NCBI GenBank assembly: GCA_038207625.1
Contig: JBBQZO010000012.1
Coordinates: 62,001-126,000 of the forward strand
Length of the DNA: 64,000 bases
Origin: JBBQZO01 sp038207625
GTDB lineage: Bacteria > Pseudomonadota > Gammaproteobacteria > Burkholderiales > Burkholderiaceae_D
Reading direction: 5' to 3'
The notes beneath the pieces were generated by a model. It saw only the letters and a program-made list of their open reading frames with translations. It was not told where the DNA came from and did no database searches. The stretch's first letter is position 1. The number at the start of each line of letters is the position of its first letter. Of the stretch, positions 25,315 to 34,084 are shown piece after piece. A program made the translations under genes and the position numbers.

Positions 25315-27297
25315 CTATTCCTTGTTGCCGTCCGTCTCGCCGCCCGGGCCATCCTCGGTATGTTGCTCGGCCTTGAACTCGGCCATCGAGCGATACTCCG
25401 CGTCTTCCTTTGCCACTTTGGTGCGTTCCGGCGCGCCCGGCCGCTTGCCCAACAAATAGAAGTCCAGCGCCTTGCGCACGATCGGTGCCGCCACCGAGCC
25501 GCCGGTGCCGCCGTTTTCGATGACGATCGCGATCGCGATGCGCGGCTTGTCGGCCGGCGCAAAGGCGGTAAACAGCGCATTGTCGCGCAGCCGTTCGGCT
25601 AGCAGGCTGGCATTATATTTCTCGTTCTTTTTGATCGCGACCAGCTGCGCGGTGCCGGTCTTGCCGCCGGTGACGTAGCCGGCATTGAGAAACGCGCGGT
25701 AGCCAGTGCCGGCCGGCTCGGTCGTCACGCCGACCATCGCGCGTTTGACGACGTCGATGTTTTCCTGCTTGAGCGCGATGCGCGAGCGCGCCGTTGCCAC
25801 CGTCGGGGTGCGTACATGCGTGCTGCCATCCTCGATGAGCTTGACCAGATGGGGCTTCATGTCGATGCCGTTGTTGGCCAGCGTGGCCACCGCGTGCGCC
25901 ATCTGCAGCGGCGTATAACTATTGAAGCCGTTGCCGATCGCGACCGAAATGGTGTCGCCGCCCACCCATTTCTGCATCCCCTTGGTGTTCTTGAAACGCT
26001 CGCGTTTCCACTGCTGGGACGGCAGCACCCCCGTTTTTTCGTGCTCCAGGTCGATCCCCGTCAGCTGGCCGAAGCCGAACGGCAGCATGAAATCGTGGAT
26101 GGCATCGATGCCCAGATCGTGGCCCAGCATGTAGTAGTAGGTGTCGCAGGAGGCAACGATCGACTTGTACATGTCGACCGTGCCGTGCCCGTTCGGATTA
26201 TCGTCGCGAAATTTGTGGCCGCCGAGGACGAACGCGCCGCCATCGGCAATGCTCTGGCTGGGTGTGCGCTTGCCCAGCTCCAGCGCAGCCAGCGCCATGA
26301 AGGGTTTGAAGGTCGAGCCGGGTGGATAGGTGCCCGACAGCGGCCGGTTCACCATCGGCCGGTCCAGCGAGGTGTTGAGCTCATTCCAGCTTTGTGCGTC
26401 GATGCCGTCCACGAACAGGTTCGGGTCGAAGCCGGGGCGCGACACATAGGCCAGGATGTCGCCCGTTTCCGGCTCGATCGCCACCAGCGCACCGCGCCAT
26501 TCGCCGAAGGCTTCCTCGACCACTTTTTGCAGCTCGATGTCGATCGACAGGATCAGATTGCTGCCCGACACGGCCGGCGTGTGCGAGAGCGTGCGGATGG
26601 CCCGCCCGCCCGCTGATTTTTCCACTTTTTCGTAGCCGGTGATGCCGTGCAGCTTGCGCTCGTAGCTTTTTTCCAGCCCTTCCTTGCCGATATGGTCGGT
26701 GCCTTTGTAGTTGGCTTCGCCGTCGCTGCCGTCGAGTTCCTCGGCCTCGGCCTGGTTGATGCGCCCGATGAAGCCGAGCACGTGCGAGGCCAGTTCGCCC
26801 ATCGGATACTGGCGGAACAGGCGCGCCTGCACTTCGACGCCGGGAAACCGAAAGCGCTGGGCCGAAAAGCGCGCCACTTCGTCGTCGGACAGGCGCGAGC
26901 GCAGCGGCACGCTCTCGAAATTTTTCGACTCGTCCATCAGGTGCTTGAAGCGCTTGCGGTCCTTGGCGTTGATCTCGACCAGCGTGGCCAGCTGGTCGAT
27001 CACCGAGTCGGGCGTGGCGGATAATTTGGACGGGGTGATCTCCAGCGTATAGGCCGAGTAATTCCGCGCAAGTACGACGCCATGGCGGTCGACGATCAGC
27101 CCGCGGTTGGGCACGATGGGCACCAAAGCGATGCGGTTTTCCTCGGCCTGGGCGGCGTAGTCGGCGTGCTTGATCACCTGCAGCCAGACAAAGCGCGCCG
27201 CCAATATGCCAAAACCGAGCAGCACGAAGGCGCTCACGGCGATGAGGCGGATGCGGAAAAAATGCAGTTCGCGTTCGGTATCTTTTAACTCAGTCAT
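25315..27297 (-). CDS. mrdA: penicillin-binding protein 2 (transpeptidase)
   Basis: A 660-residue class B PBP for cell-wall elongation. N-terminal membrane anchor (IRLIAVSAFVLLGFGILAARFVWL), the PBP dimer domain with 'PNRGLIVDRHGVVLARN', and the transpeptidase domain: S328 in 'PPGSTFKPF', 'SCDTYYYMLGHDLG' as second motif and 'TGGKTGTAQ' as third. The ATG at 27297 is preferred over TTG 27324. In most beta-proteobacteria mrdA sits in mreBCD-mrdA-rodA; here it is alone, so it may be a second copy. Confidence 0.9.
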   Translation of the reverse strand: MTELKDTERELHFFRIRLIAVSAFVLLGFGILAARFVWLQVIKHADYAAQAEENRIALVPIVPNRGLIVDRHGVVLARNYSAYTLEITPSKLSATPDSVIDQLATLVEINAKDRKRFKHLMDESKNFESVPLRSRLSDDEVARFSAQRFRFPGVEVQARLFRQYPMGELASHVLGFIGRINQAEAEELDGSDGEANYKGTDHIGKEGLEKSYERKLHGITGYEKVEKSAGGRAIRTLSHTPAVSGSNLILSIDIELQKVVEEAFGEWRGALVAIEPETGDILAYVSRPGFDPNLFVDGIDAQSWNELNTSLDRPMVNRPLSGTYPPGSTFKPFMALAALELGKRTPSQSIADGGAFVLGGHKFRDDNPNGHGTVDMYKSIVASCDTYYYMLGHDLGIDAIHDFMLPFGFGQLTGIDLEHEKTGVLPSQQWKRERFKNTKGMQKWVGGDTISVAIGNGFNSYTPLQMAHAVATLANNGIDMKPHLVKLIEDGSTHVRTPTVATARSRIALKQENIDVVKRAMVGVTTEPAGTGYRAFLNAGYVTGGKTGTAQLVAIKKNEKYNASLLAERLRDNALFTAFAPADKPRIAIAIVIENGGTGGSVAAPIVRKALDFYLLGKRPGAPERTKVAKEDAEYRSMAEFKAEQHTEDGPGGETDGNKE

Positions 27298-27488
27298 GCC
27301 CAGTTCCCAATTGATGCCATGCAAGTAAGGGCGACACTATACATGTATACAAGAATGGTTCGGGGACAAGGTTTCAATTTAAAATCGACGCTTCGGCACG
27401 CCGGCCGGGCTGCCGAGATACGCCGGCCGGGACATGTGCGTCCGGCACGGTCATTCGCCCACCACGGTTGTGCAAAATGCCGCCGCGC

Positions 27489-28139
27489 TCAGCTTGTGCG
27501 TGCCAGCGTCCTGCCATACAGCGCCGCCACGCCCGCCACCCACGCAACAGCGGCCGCCCAGCCGGCCAGCACGTCGGACGGGTAATGAACACCCCAATAA
27601 ATGCGCGACAAGCCGACCAGCGCGACGACGAGCGCGCCGCCGGTCAGCAGCGGCCATTTGGCGCGCGTATGCCAGGCAAGCGCGATCAGGGCGGCCAGCA
27701 CGGCCATCGAATTCATCGCGTGGCCACTGGGAAAGCTGAAACTCAGTTCAGGGTAGGGCGACACCCACAGGTCCGGGCGGCTGCGCGCAAACACGTGCTT
27801 GCAGGCGGGGTTGAGCAGCGCCGCGCCGCCCACGGCGAGCAGCCAGAAGGTTGCCGCGCGGCGCCGTGCGCGCCAGGCCAGTACCGCAAACACCAGCAGC
27901 GCAAACGGGAACAGCACAACAATGGATCCGACGACGCTCGCGCCATGCATGAGCGCGTCCAACAGGGGCGAGGAGTGACGGTGCACGGCATGCAAAATGG
28001 GCAGATCGAAGGAAAACGCGACGCGTTCGAGTACGTCCTCGGCCAGACTGCCAAACAGCAGCAATGGCAGCAGCACGCCGGCAAATAGCAGCAGCAGGCG
28101 GGTGGGGCGCCATGGCAGCGACGGCGTGGGTTCAAGCAT
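27489..28139 (-). CDS. PAP2-family membrane phosphatase
   Basis: A 216-residue multi-span protein with the PAP2 motifs 'KHVFARSRPD', 'SFPSGHAMNS' and 'SRIYWGVHYPSDVLAGW', all catalytic positions intact. Likely a lipid-phosphate or undecaprenyl-diphosphate phosphatase acting in the periplasm. ATG 28139 with GGAG ahead is chosen over a longer frame without plausible N-terminus. It is on the same strand as mrdA and 191 bases upstream, so both may serve envelope growth. Confidence 0.87.
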   Translation of the reverse strand: MLEPTPSLPWRPTRLLLLFAGVLLPLLLFGSLAEDVLERVAFSFDLPILHAVHRHSSPLLDALMHGASVVGSIVVLFPFALLVFAVLAWRARRRAATFWLLAVGGAALLNPACKHVFARSRPDLWVSPYPELSFSFPSGHAMNSMAVLAALIALAWHTRAKWPLLTGGALVVALVGLSRIYWGVHYPSDVLAGWAAAVAWVAGVAALYGRTLARTS

Positions 28140-28669
28140 GATGGCAACTCCGGCGATGAATGGGTTAAGGCGCCACGGCCAACTACCTGCTTGGTGCAGT
28201 GGCAATGACGTGGTGTCGTCGCCGGCCTTGTCCGATAGCGGGCGCAAGCGGGGTGCGCGTTGGTGCGTTGCAAGCGCAGGCATCGTAACGTGCCCGCAGT
28301 GCGCCCGCCAGCACGGTGACGGGGGATTATTATAATTTCATAAACTTATTGACTTTACATCGCTCGACTTTACAATTCTATCAAGCCTTCCCTGTCGTGC
28401 AGCTTCGCCTGGCAAGCAAGCCTGTTTCGCTCCTTGGCAAGCAGCTGACCGTTGACGATGTCGATGCGTGCGGCTCGAACCGGCAAGTTGGCACGATAGC
28501 CTTGCTACTACGCATCCCAGTAAATTCATTTTTTGTAACTCTGAATGCCATAGAGTCAGCGACGTCGGGGTCGGTCATACGTTGCGCCAGCCCGTAGTCC
28601 ACGACGCTAAGTCGGTCATTTTTTTCGTCGATGAATGATGTCGACGCTGACAATCAAGGAGAGCTTCAA
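28140..28669. other. 530-base intergenic region, AT-rich in part
   Basis: It separates the PAP2 gene from the GExH-motif gene. From 28320 the base composition drops in GC. A sigma70-like promoter lies at 28349-28376. Open frames on both strands give no recognisable product; a minus-strand frame at 28381-28653 has some hydrophilic character but no family match I can make. Confidence 0.5.
28349..28376 (+). promoter_or_regulatory. sigma70-like promoter
   Basis: TTGACT (28349-28354), 16-base spacer, TACAAT (28371-28376). It would give the downstream gene a leader of nearly 290 bases. Confidence 0.45.
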
Positions 28670-29365
28670 ATGATTTATATGTCGAATACCGCGTATGCGA
28701 ATGCCTTGTACGGTGGGACTGGGCTCGTTCCCGACGGGAAGCTGCTGCAGAACGTCATCGCCGTGGTCACTGCGCAAATTTCACTGACGACCAATAAACC
28801 GGCGGGGGAAAAAGTCCCCTCCGAGGATACTTGGGGCGCGAGCAAGACGGCCCACAAAGATCTGACAGCAACGCACTTGGGCTTGCCACCAGGAGCGATA
28901 GCGATCACCTTTGTCGGCGAGACCCATGGTCTGGACAAGGACATCGCGACAGCCGGCTCGATCATCAACAATCACAACGCCGCCGATTTGATTTATTACG
29001 AACGCAAATTGCATACCGGATATGGCGGGGTCTACGCCAATCCGCTGGTGGCGACCAATACCGTGCGCGAGGAAGATCTCACAACGAGCTACGGGGTCGC
29101 CTGGGGCGTGAATAATTTCGCCGTGCGCCCAAAACCGCGCGACATGGTTCTCGCCGGGTATTTGGTGCTGTGCCTGGCCAGTGGCGACCAGGCGCCGGCC
29201 AGGCGCATCATCCTGCTCTGTGGCGAGAACCACATCGGCGTGTTCCACCAATTCGAAGAAATCGCCGCCGTCGCGGCGCCGTGGCTGTTGAAGCGAAAGC
29301 GTCTGTTTCACTTCGTCAAATCGCATCAATCCGACAACAGAAACCAATTCGGCCTGAAAAAGTAA
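28670..29365 (+). CDS. protein with paired GExH / GENH motifs, ChaN/TraB-like, unknown function
   Basis: A 231-residue protein without signal peptide. The ATG at 28670 follows AAGGAGAG. Key residues: E84 and H86 in 'ITFVGETHGLDKD', E111 in 'LIYYERKL', and E186 and H188 in 'ILLCGENHIGVF'. The pattern of GExH, a middle Glu and a later Gly-x-x-His resembles the ChaN/EreA/TraB-Tiki group of metal-dependent or ester-cleaving proteins, but the rest of the sequence is unlike the members I know. It stands alone after a long AT-rich leader. Confidence 0.6.
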   Translation: MIYMSNTAYANALYGGTGLVPDGKLLQNVIAVVTAQISLTTNKPAGEKVPSEDTWGASKTAHKDLTATHLGLPPGAIAITFVGETHGLDKDIATAGSIINNHNAADLIYYERKLHTGYGGVYANPLVATNTVREEDLTTSYGVAWGVNNFAVRPKPRDMVLAGYLVLCLASGDQAPARRIILLCGENHIGVFHQFEEIAAVAAPWLLKRKRLFHFVKSHQSDNRNQFGLKK

Positions 29366-29658
29366 TCAACGGGCGCCTTTCAATACGCGCTGTGGCGTCG
29401 ATCGCCTGGACCCGATGCGAGACACGGCAAGCGGACCGTCGACCAAAGCCGAGTGGCCGGCAATGTGCAAGGCCGTGGCGCGCAGTCCGCGCGTCCAGTT
29501 TGCACGGCGCTGGCACGGTTTTGCGGACCGGTTCGCCTGAATTCGCCGTTGCTGCAAAAGTGCTACGCTGGCACTGCAGTTCGACTCCCCACTTGCTGCG
29601 CCGCAGTGCCGATCCGCGTGGCGCAAGGCCCGTTCAATCCCGATGACAGGAGCGCCAA

Positions 29659-30033
29659 ATGACGATCACAGGAAGTTGCCACTGCGGAAAAACTGCCTTT
29701 CGAATCGACGGAGATATTCCGCCCAAACTGACGCGCTGCACGTGTTCGTTCTGCGCCAAGCGCGGCGCATTGTTGGCGTACTATCAACCGGCTCAGTTTC
29801 ACGTGACGGCCGCATCCTCGGACGACGCCATCTACCGCTGGAACACGAACATGGTGGCGCATCATTTTTGCGCAGCGTGCGGATGCGCCACCTATTCCGA
29901 CAGCCCGGCGTTCGAGCCGGACGGAAGTTGGGACAAGCATACCCGCCGACTCGGTGTCAATGCGCGCCTGTTCGACAATTTTGATGCGGCCACCGCAAGT
30001 GTCGACGTTATCGACGGGAAGCACCTTTGGTAG
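29659..30033 (+). CDS. GFA/CENP-V family zinc protein
   Basis: A 124-residue protein with the family's zinc-binding cysteines: C7/C9 in 'GSCHCGK', C27/C29/C32 in 'CTCSFC' and C71/C74/C76 in 'HFCAACGC'. The family is named for glutathione-dependent formaldehyde-activating enzyme, though most small members have no proven reaction. AGGAGCG precedes the ATG. No formaldehyde dehydrogenase lies nearby. A 15-copy hexamer array begins 7 bases after its stop. Bases 29366-29658 upstream hold no recognisable gene. Confidence 0.85.
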   Translation: MTITGSCHCGKTAFRIDGDIPPKLTRCTCSFCAKRGALLAYYQPAQFHVTAASSDDAIYRWNTNMVAHHFCAACGCATYSDSPAFEPDGSWDKHTRRLGVNARLFDNFDAATASVDVIDGKHLW

Positions 30034-30040
30034 GACCATG

Positions 30041-30130
30041 CCATTGCCATTGCCATTGCCACTGCCACTGCCACTGCCATTGCCATTGCCATTGCCATTG
30101 CCATTGCCATTGCCATTACCATTGCCGCTG
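30041..30130. repeat. hexanucleotide array, 15 units of CCATTG type
   Basis: Fifteen 6-bp units: 10 CCATTG, 3 CCACTG, one CCATTA and one CCGCTG, starting just after the GFA stop codon. Read on the minus strand it would encode Met-Ala/Val-Ala runs, but no credible gene uses it. The array could expand or contract by slippage. The 316 bases after it (30131-30446) hold no recognisable gene; TATACT at 30401 is a possible -10 for the next gene. Confidence 0.95.
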
Positions 30131-30446
30131 CTGACATGCGTGGCATACCGCGCTGACCAAGGTCGCCTGCGCGGGTGCGACGTTCGGCATTGCCCCTGGC
30201 GTTCCCGGCGCTGAGTACTTGTGTGCCGAGCCGGTCTGACGCTGGCCTTGGAGCGGCGCGTACCTGCGCGGTCCAGCGCGAATCGGACAGGGCATCGGCG
30301 GGCCGAACACCGCACCTGATGCGCGTCGGGCCATTCGGCCGGCGGCGCGATGGGCGCGCGACGATTGCGCAGTATTGATGGGCGGCAACTCGTTTTGGAC
30401 TATACTGTGTGTATCGTTTTAAGAACCCACGCTTGAGGAGTAAGTC

Positions 30447-30815
30447 ATGTCCGTTTCTGCCTTGAGCGCCGGGCTCTCCGGATTGAACGGCTACCAGTCG
30501 GCGCTCAATATTTCAGCCAACAATCTGGCAAACGCGCAGTCCACCGGTTTTCAGCCCGCGCAAGCGGTGTTTCAGGAAACGTCGCCCAGTGGCAGCGGCG
30601 TCAACGTCGTCAGCCGAGGCGCCCCGGCCGGCGGCGTCGGCGCGTCAGCCGGCGCGGCCAGTGCGACGCCGGACCAGCGTGGCGCGCCCAGCGGAACGGA
30701 CATATCGACCGAATTGGTCAATCAACTGGTGTACCAGATCGGTTTTCAGGCCTCGGCCAAGGTCATCAAGACGGCCGACCAGAATCTGGGCACGCTGATC
30801 AATACCACCGCCTGA
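30447..30815 (+). CDS. stand-alone flagellar rod/hook-like protein
   Basis: A 122-residue protein made of the two termini of axial flagellar proteins. The N-terminus 'LSGLNGYQSALNISANNLANAQSTGF' is the rod motif, and the C-terminus 'DISTELVNQLVYQIGFQASAKVIKTADQNLGTLI' is the matching coiled-coil helix, joined by a Gly/Ala/Ser linker. FlgB and FlgC are of similar size, but no flagellar genes surround it, so it is an orphan paralogue of unknown use. CTTGAGGAG precedes the ATG. Confidence 0.8.
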   Translation: MSVSALSAGLSGLNGYQSALNISANNLANAQSTGFQPAQAVFQETSPSGSGVNVVSRGAPAGGVGASAGAASATPDQRGAPSGTDISTELVNQLVYQIGFQASAKVIKTADQNLGTLINTTA

Positions 30816-31439
30816 GCGCTGACGCCACACGCTGGCGCCACATGGGCTAAAGCGACGCGTTCGCGTCGGTATTCACTTTCCCCCGTCTCATCGTCGCCGA
30901 CTCATCGCCTGCGCCGCCAACCGATATCGGTCCGGCCGGTCTATCAACCTCGCCAGACGCATGGATCGGTGACATTGCCAGTGATGCGCTGTCCGCTCGA
31001 CCTCAGTTCGCTTCGAATCCGTTGACGTTGCAAGGTGTCAGGGCTGCGTCAGCACTGCGGGCGACAATCGCCAGTTGCTTCCTTCGCATTGACGCTGCTG
31101 CGCGCCGTGGAAATGGCGATAGTGATGCCGCGCGCCACGTACAACGGCTCGCCGTAGTTGTGATCAGATGTTTATTCGGAACGGTGGATTATCGCGCCTG
31201 ATGATCATTGCAATGGTGGAAATGGTTTTTATGCCAACCTACTTGTTGTATTTAATTTGTATTTTTTGGTTATTTCATTGACGTGGGTAGATCCGGTTGT
31301 GTCATGATTCATTGTGCTTGTATAGATCGGCTTTATATGTACTTTTGCACAAATATTACCATGTTAATAATTATAAATTTTGAATGATCGACACACGACC
31401 GTATCAACGGCGGCATCGAAACCAGCAATATCAGTTAAT
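30816..31439. other. 624-base gap with an AT-rich promoter region
   Basis: The first 350 bases are GC-rich without a recognisable gene. From about 31190 to 31440 the sequence is AT-rich with many T-runs (for example around 31250-31275), unlike the rest of the window. It leads into the oxygenase gene and suggests either a transferred islet or a promoter silenced by nucleoid proteins. Confidence 0.5.
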
Positions 31440-32117
31440 ATGAAAAATGAAACAACGCTTGAAACCCCTCCGCAAATTCAGCAACTTGTCCAACATTTGC
31501 ATTTCCCCTCATCTGTGTACACCACTTCAAGTAAAGACTTTCTTGCGTCGGTGAATCCCGTGTTCGACGAATATGTCGCGAAAGCGGAACTCATAAGTTC
31601 AAATAATCCGACGCAGGTTGCGGTGATGTCCGCGAATTTTTCTGACGATGCTCGTATTGCAAAATTCACGCAGTACGTGGCTAATATGGCGTGGAAAATT
31701 CTGGAAGGTCAGGGCTACGACATGGAGGGCAAGGGCACCTTTTTTGCCGGTATGTGGGGGCAACAACACAGCAAGACCTCGTCCATGCCCGAGCATGTCC
31801 ACCCCGGGGCGCAACTTGTCGGATTCTATTTTTTGGCAACGCCAGCAGACTCTTCCAGGTTGCAGATTCATGATCCGCGTCCGGCAAAAGTCATGGTGAA
31901 TATGCCGGAAAAAAATTCTTCACAAACCACTGTTGCAAGTACAGTCATCAGCTTTACACCTGAACCAGGATTGTTATTTTTTACCAATTCTTGGTTACCC
32001 CATTCCTTTACCCGGCACGGTTCTGACGATCCATTGTCGTTTGTGCATTTCAATGTTGGTGTCATGAAAACGTCGAGCGTCGTCGCGCCGATGGCGGGCA
32101 GCGCGGAAGTTATATGA
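31440..32117 (+). CDS. 2OG-Fe(II) oxygenase family protein
   Basis: A 225-residue protein resembling the putative 2OG-Fe(II) oxygenases of the TIGR02466/PF13759 type. Candidate iron ligands are H119 or H121 in 'EHVHPGAQLVGFYFL' and H188 in 'WLPHSFTRH'; 'IHDPR' (about 143-147) fits the family's second conserved block. The frame continues upstream to a TTG at 31380, but the ATG at 31440 is the first ATG. A 92-residue gene overlaps its end by 4 bases, so the pair is coupled. GC content is lower than in the flanking genes. Substrate unknown. Confidence 0.7.
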   Translation: MKNETTLETPPQIQQLVQHLHFPSSVYTTSSKDFLASVNPVFDEYVAKAELISSNNPTQVAVMSANFSDDARIAKFTQYVANMAWKILEGQGYDMEGKGTFFAGMWGQQHSKTSSMPEHVHPGAQLVGFYFLATPADSSRLQIHDPRPAKVMVNMPEKNSSQTTVASTVISFTPEPGLLFFTNSWLPHSFTRHGSDDPLSFVHFNVGVMKTSSVVAPMAGSAEVI

Positions 32118-32392
32118 AGTACCGCATCAGATTCAATAAAACGCGCGGCATGCCAGGGCGCGGCAGTATCGAGCATGTGTGGCGGGTATTTGAAGAGGAC
32201 AAAGAATATTTGTTTAAGCATTTTGAACTGCAAGTGCCCTCCGCGAGTGAAAAAGACGCGGATTGCGACGATTGGAATGTGGTGTGCCACGGTGTGATGA
32301 CCATTGAGCGGGATACGTCAACGGCCATTATTAAGGCAGTGCCGGGTGCGTCGGATCTGAAGGCGGCGGACTATTTGAATCGAGATAATTGA
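32114..32392 (+). CDS. 92-residue partner of the oxygenase, unknown function
   Basis: The ATG overlaps the stop of the oxygenase gene (ATGA), the sign of translational coupling. The product is hydrophilic and mixed alpha/beta ('MKYRIRFNKTRGMPGRGSIEHVWRVF', 'EYLFKHFELQVPS', 'DDWNVVCHGVMTIER'), with two Cys and no signal. I recognise no family. Being coupled, it may be a substrate, a specificity subunit or an unrelated passenger of the oxygenase. Bases 32393-32674 after it show no gene. Confidence 0.65.
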   Translation: MKYRIRFNKTRGMPGRGSIEHVWRVFEEDKEYLFKHFELQVPSASEKDADCDDWNVVCHGVMTIERDTSTAIIKAVPGASDLKAADYLNRDN

Positions 32393-32674
32393 CGATGTAT
32401 TGACTGTGGGCGCGAATCGTCCGCTTCTGGCAGCGGGCGCAATGACAAGTTGGATGGGCGAGTGCCCGACGCCGCCAATGTCACTGCGCGCATCGACGGC
32501 GATGCGCGTGTTTTTTCAGCACTGGGGCTATCCGTCGTTCGCCCGTTGCGTTCAGCGCCGGCGCTGCGTGCAGGGTGACATGTCCTTGCGCCGCAAAGAG
32601 CAACAGCGCTACGTGATAGCGCCACCAATTCGCCCAAACACCGTACTCAACGTAGTTCATCAGGGAGCTTTACC

Positions 32675-33988
32675 TTGTCACTCAATATCCACAACCTTTC
32701 CCGCTTGCGGGCCATGCTGGTCTCGGCCATGTCATCGATCCTGCTGCTGGGATTGCTCGGCTGTGGCGGCGGCAGCGGCGGTGGCGCACCGGCGATAGCG
32801 CCTGTGCCATCGGTCGAGCAGCCGGTCATCGTACCTGCGCGACCGGTCGAGCCGCCGCTTGTCGTGAGCGTGCCTGTACCGCCGGTCGAGGTGCCGGCAA
32901 TGGTGCCCGGTAACCGCGCTGATCTGGGGCAGCTGATTTTCAACGACACCAGACTGTCCGAGCCGCGTGGCACCGCCTGTGTCAATTGTCACCAACCCAG
33001 CCTGGGTTTTGGCGGCAACAACGGCGCGCTGATCGGCGTTGCGCTGGGCAGCACGGCCGGCTCACTGGGGCTGCGCAAACCGATGACCAACAGCTACTCA
33101 GGCTTTGTTCCTGGGTTCGCAATTGTCACGAACGACGGTGCAAGCATTGCCAGCGGGGGCCATTTTTGGGATGGCCGTGCCGATACGCTCGCATTGCAGG
33201 CGTTGGCGCCGTTTCTCAATCCGCTGGAAATGAACAACGCCAACCCGAAGGCCGTCGTCGACAAAATTGCCGCATCGAGTTACGCGCCGCTGTTCAGGCA
33301 GGAATTCGGCGCCCGCGTTTTTGACGACACCGGCCTCGCCTTCACCAGCGTTGGTGTGGCCATCGACGCGTTCGAGCGCGCGAAACTGCAACCGTTCACG
33401 TCCAAGTTTGACGCTGTGGTGCGCGGGCAGGCCACGCTGACAACGTCAGAATGGCGTGGCATGGCGATGTTTCAGTATGAGTCCAAAGGCAATTGCTCGG
33501 CCTGCCATTTGCTCGATTCTGCCAGTGACAAGCCGGAAGGTTCGCTGTTTACCGACTTCACTTACAAAAGCACCGGCGTTCCGCGCAATCCGCTCATTCC
33601 CCGCAATGCCGATGCGGCGTTCTTCGATCTCGGCTTGTGCGGACCCGAGCGCGCGCCGCCTGTGCTGCCGAGCACGGTCGCGCCCGGTGTGACGATCGAT
33701 AATTTTTGCGGCAAGTTCCGCGTACCCACCTTGCGCAATGTGGCCGAACGGCCCAGTTTCATGCACAACGGCGTGTTCAAGGATTTGCGGGAAGTGGTGC
33801 GGTTTTATTCCAGTCGCAAGATCGACACCGTGTCCGATGACCTGCCGCCCCAGTATCAAAAAAATATCGAGCGCACGATCCCTCCTTTCAACCGCTCGGC
33901 GCACTCCGGACCGGCAATGTCGGAGTCGGAAATCGGCGATGTCGTGGCATTTTTGCACACCCTGAGCGACGGCTATCAGCCACCCTGA
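32675..33988 (+). CDS. di-haem cytochrome c peroxidase-like lipoprotein
   Basis: A 437-residue protein. Lipobox in 'LLLGLLGCGGG' and a Pro/Val-rich linker to residue 80. The peroxidase domain has two CxxCH haem sites: C102-H106 in 'CVNCH' and C274-H278 in 'CSACH'. It fits the MauG/CcpA group, which reduces peroxide or oxidises other substrates in the periplasm; distal ligand residues are not assignable by eye. The TTG start is supported by GGGAG seven bases ahead; ATG 32714 would weaken the signal. Confidence 0.85.
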   Translation: MSLNIHNLSRLRAMLVSAMSSILLLGLLGCGGGSGGGAPAIAPVPSVEQPVIVPARPVEPPLVVSVPVPPVEVPAMVPGNRADLGQLIFNDTRLSEPRGTACVNCHQPSLGFGGNNGALIGVALGSTAGSLGLRKPMTNSYSGFVPGFAIVTNDGASIASGGHFWDGRADTLALQALAPFLNPLEMNNANPKAVVDKIAASSYAPLFRQEFGARVFDDTGLAFTSVGVAIDAFERAKLQPFTSKFDAVVRGQATLTTSEWRGMAMFQYESKGNCSACHLLDSASDKPEGSLFTDFTYKSTGVPRNPLIPRNADAAFFDLGLCGPERAPPVLPSTVAPGVTIDNFCGKFRVPTLRNVAERPSFMHNGVFKDLREVVRFYSSRKIDTVSDDLPPQYQKNIERTIPPFNRSAHSGPAMSESEIGDVVAFLHTLSDGYQPP

Positions 33989-34084
33989 TGCGGGCGAGGG
34001 CTGCGCCGCCGGGGCCTGGCCGCTTCATCGCCATCAATACCATCTGTCAATGCCGACACCTTCCATCAACGTACTGGAATCTAA

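Noticed and set aside
30041..30130. Gene encoding a Met-Ala/Val-Ala repeat protein
   Set aside because: The hexamer array read on the minus strand gives the repeat, but there is no ribosome site or conserved flanking domain.
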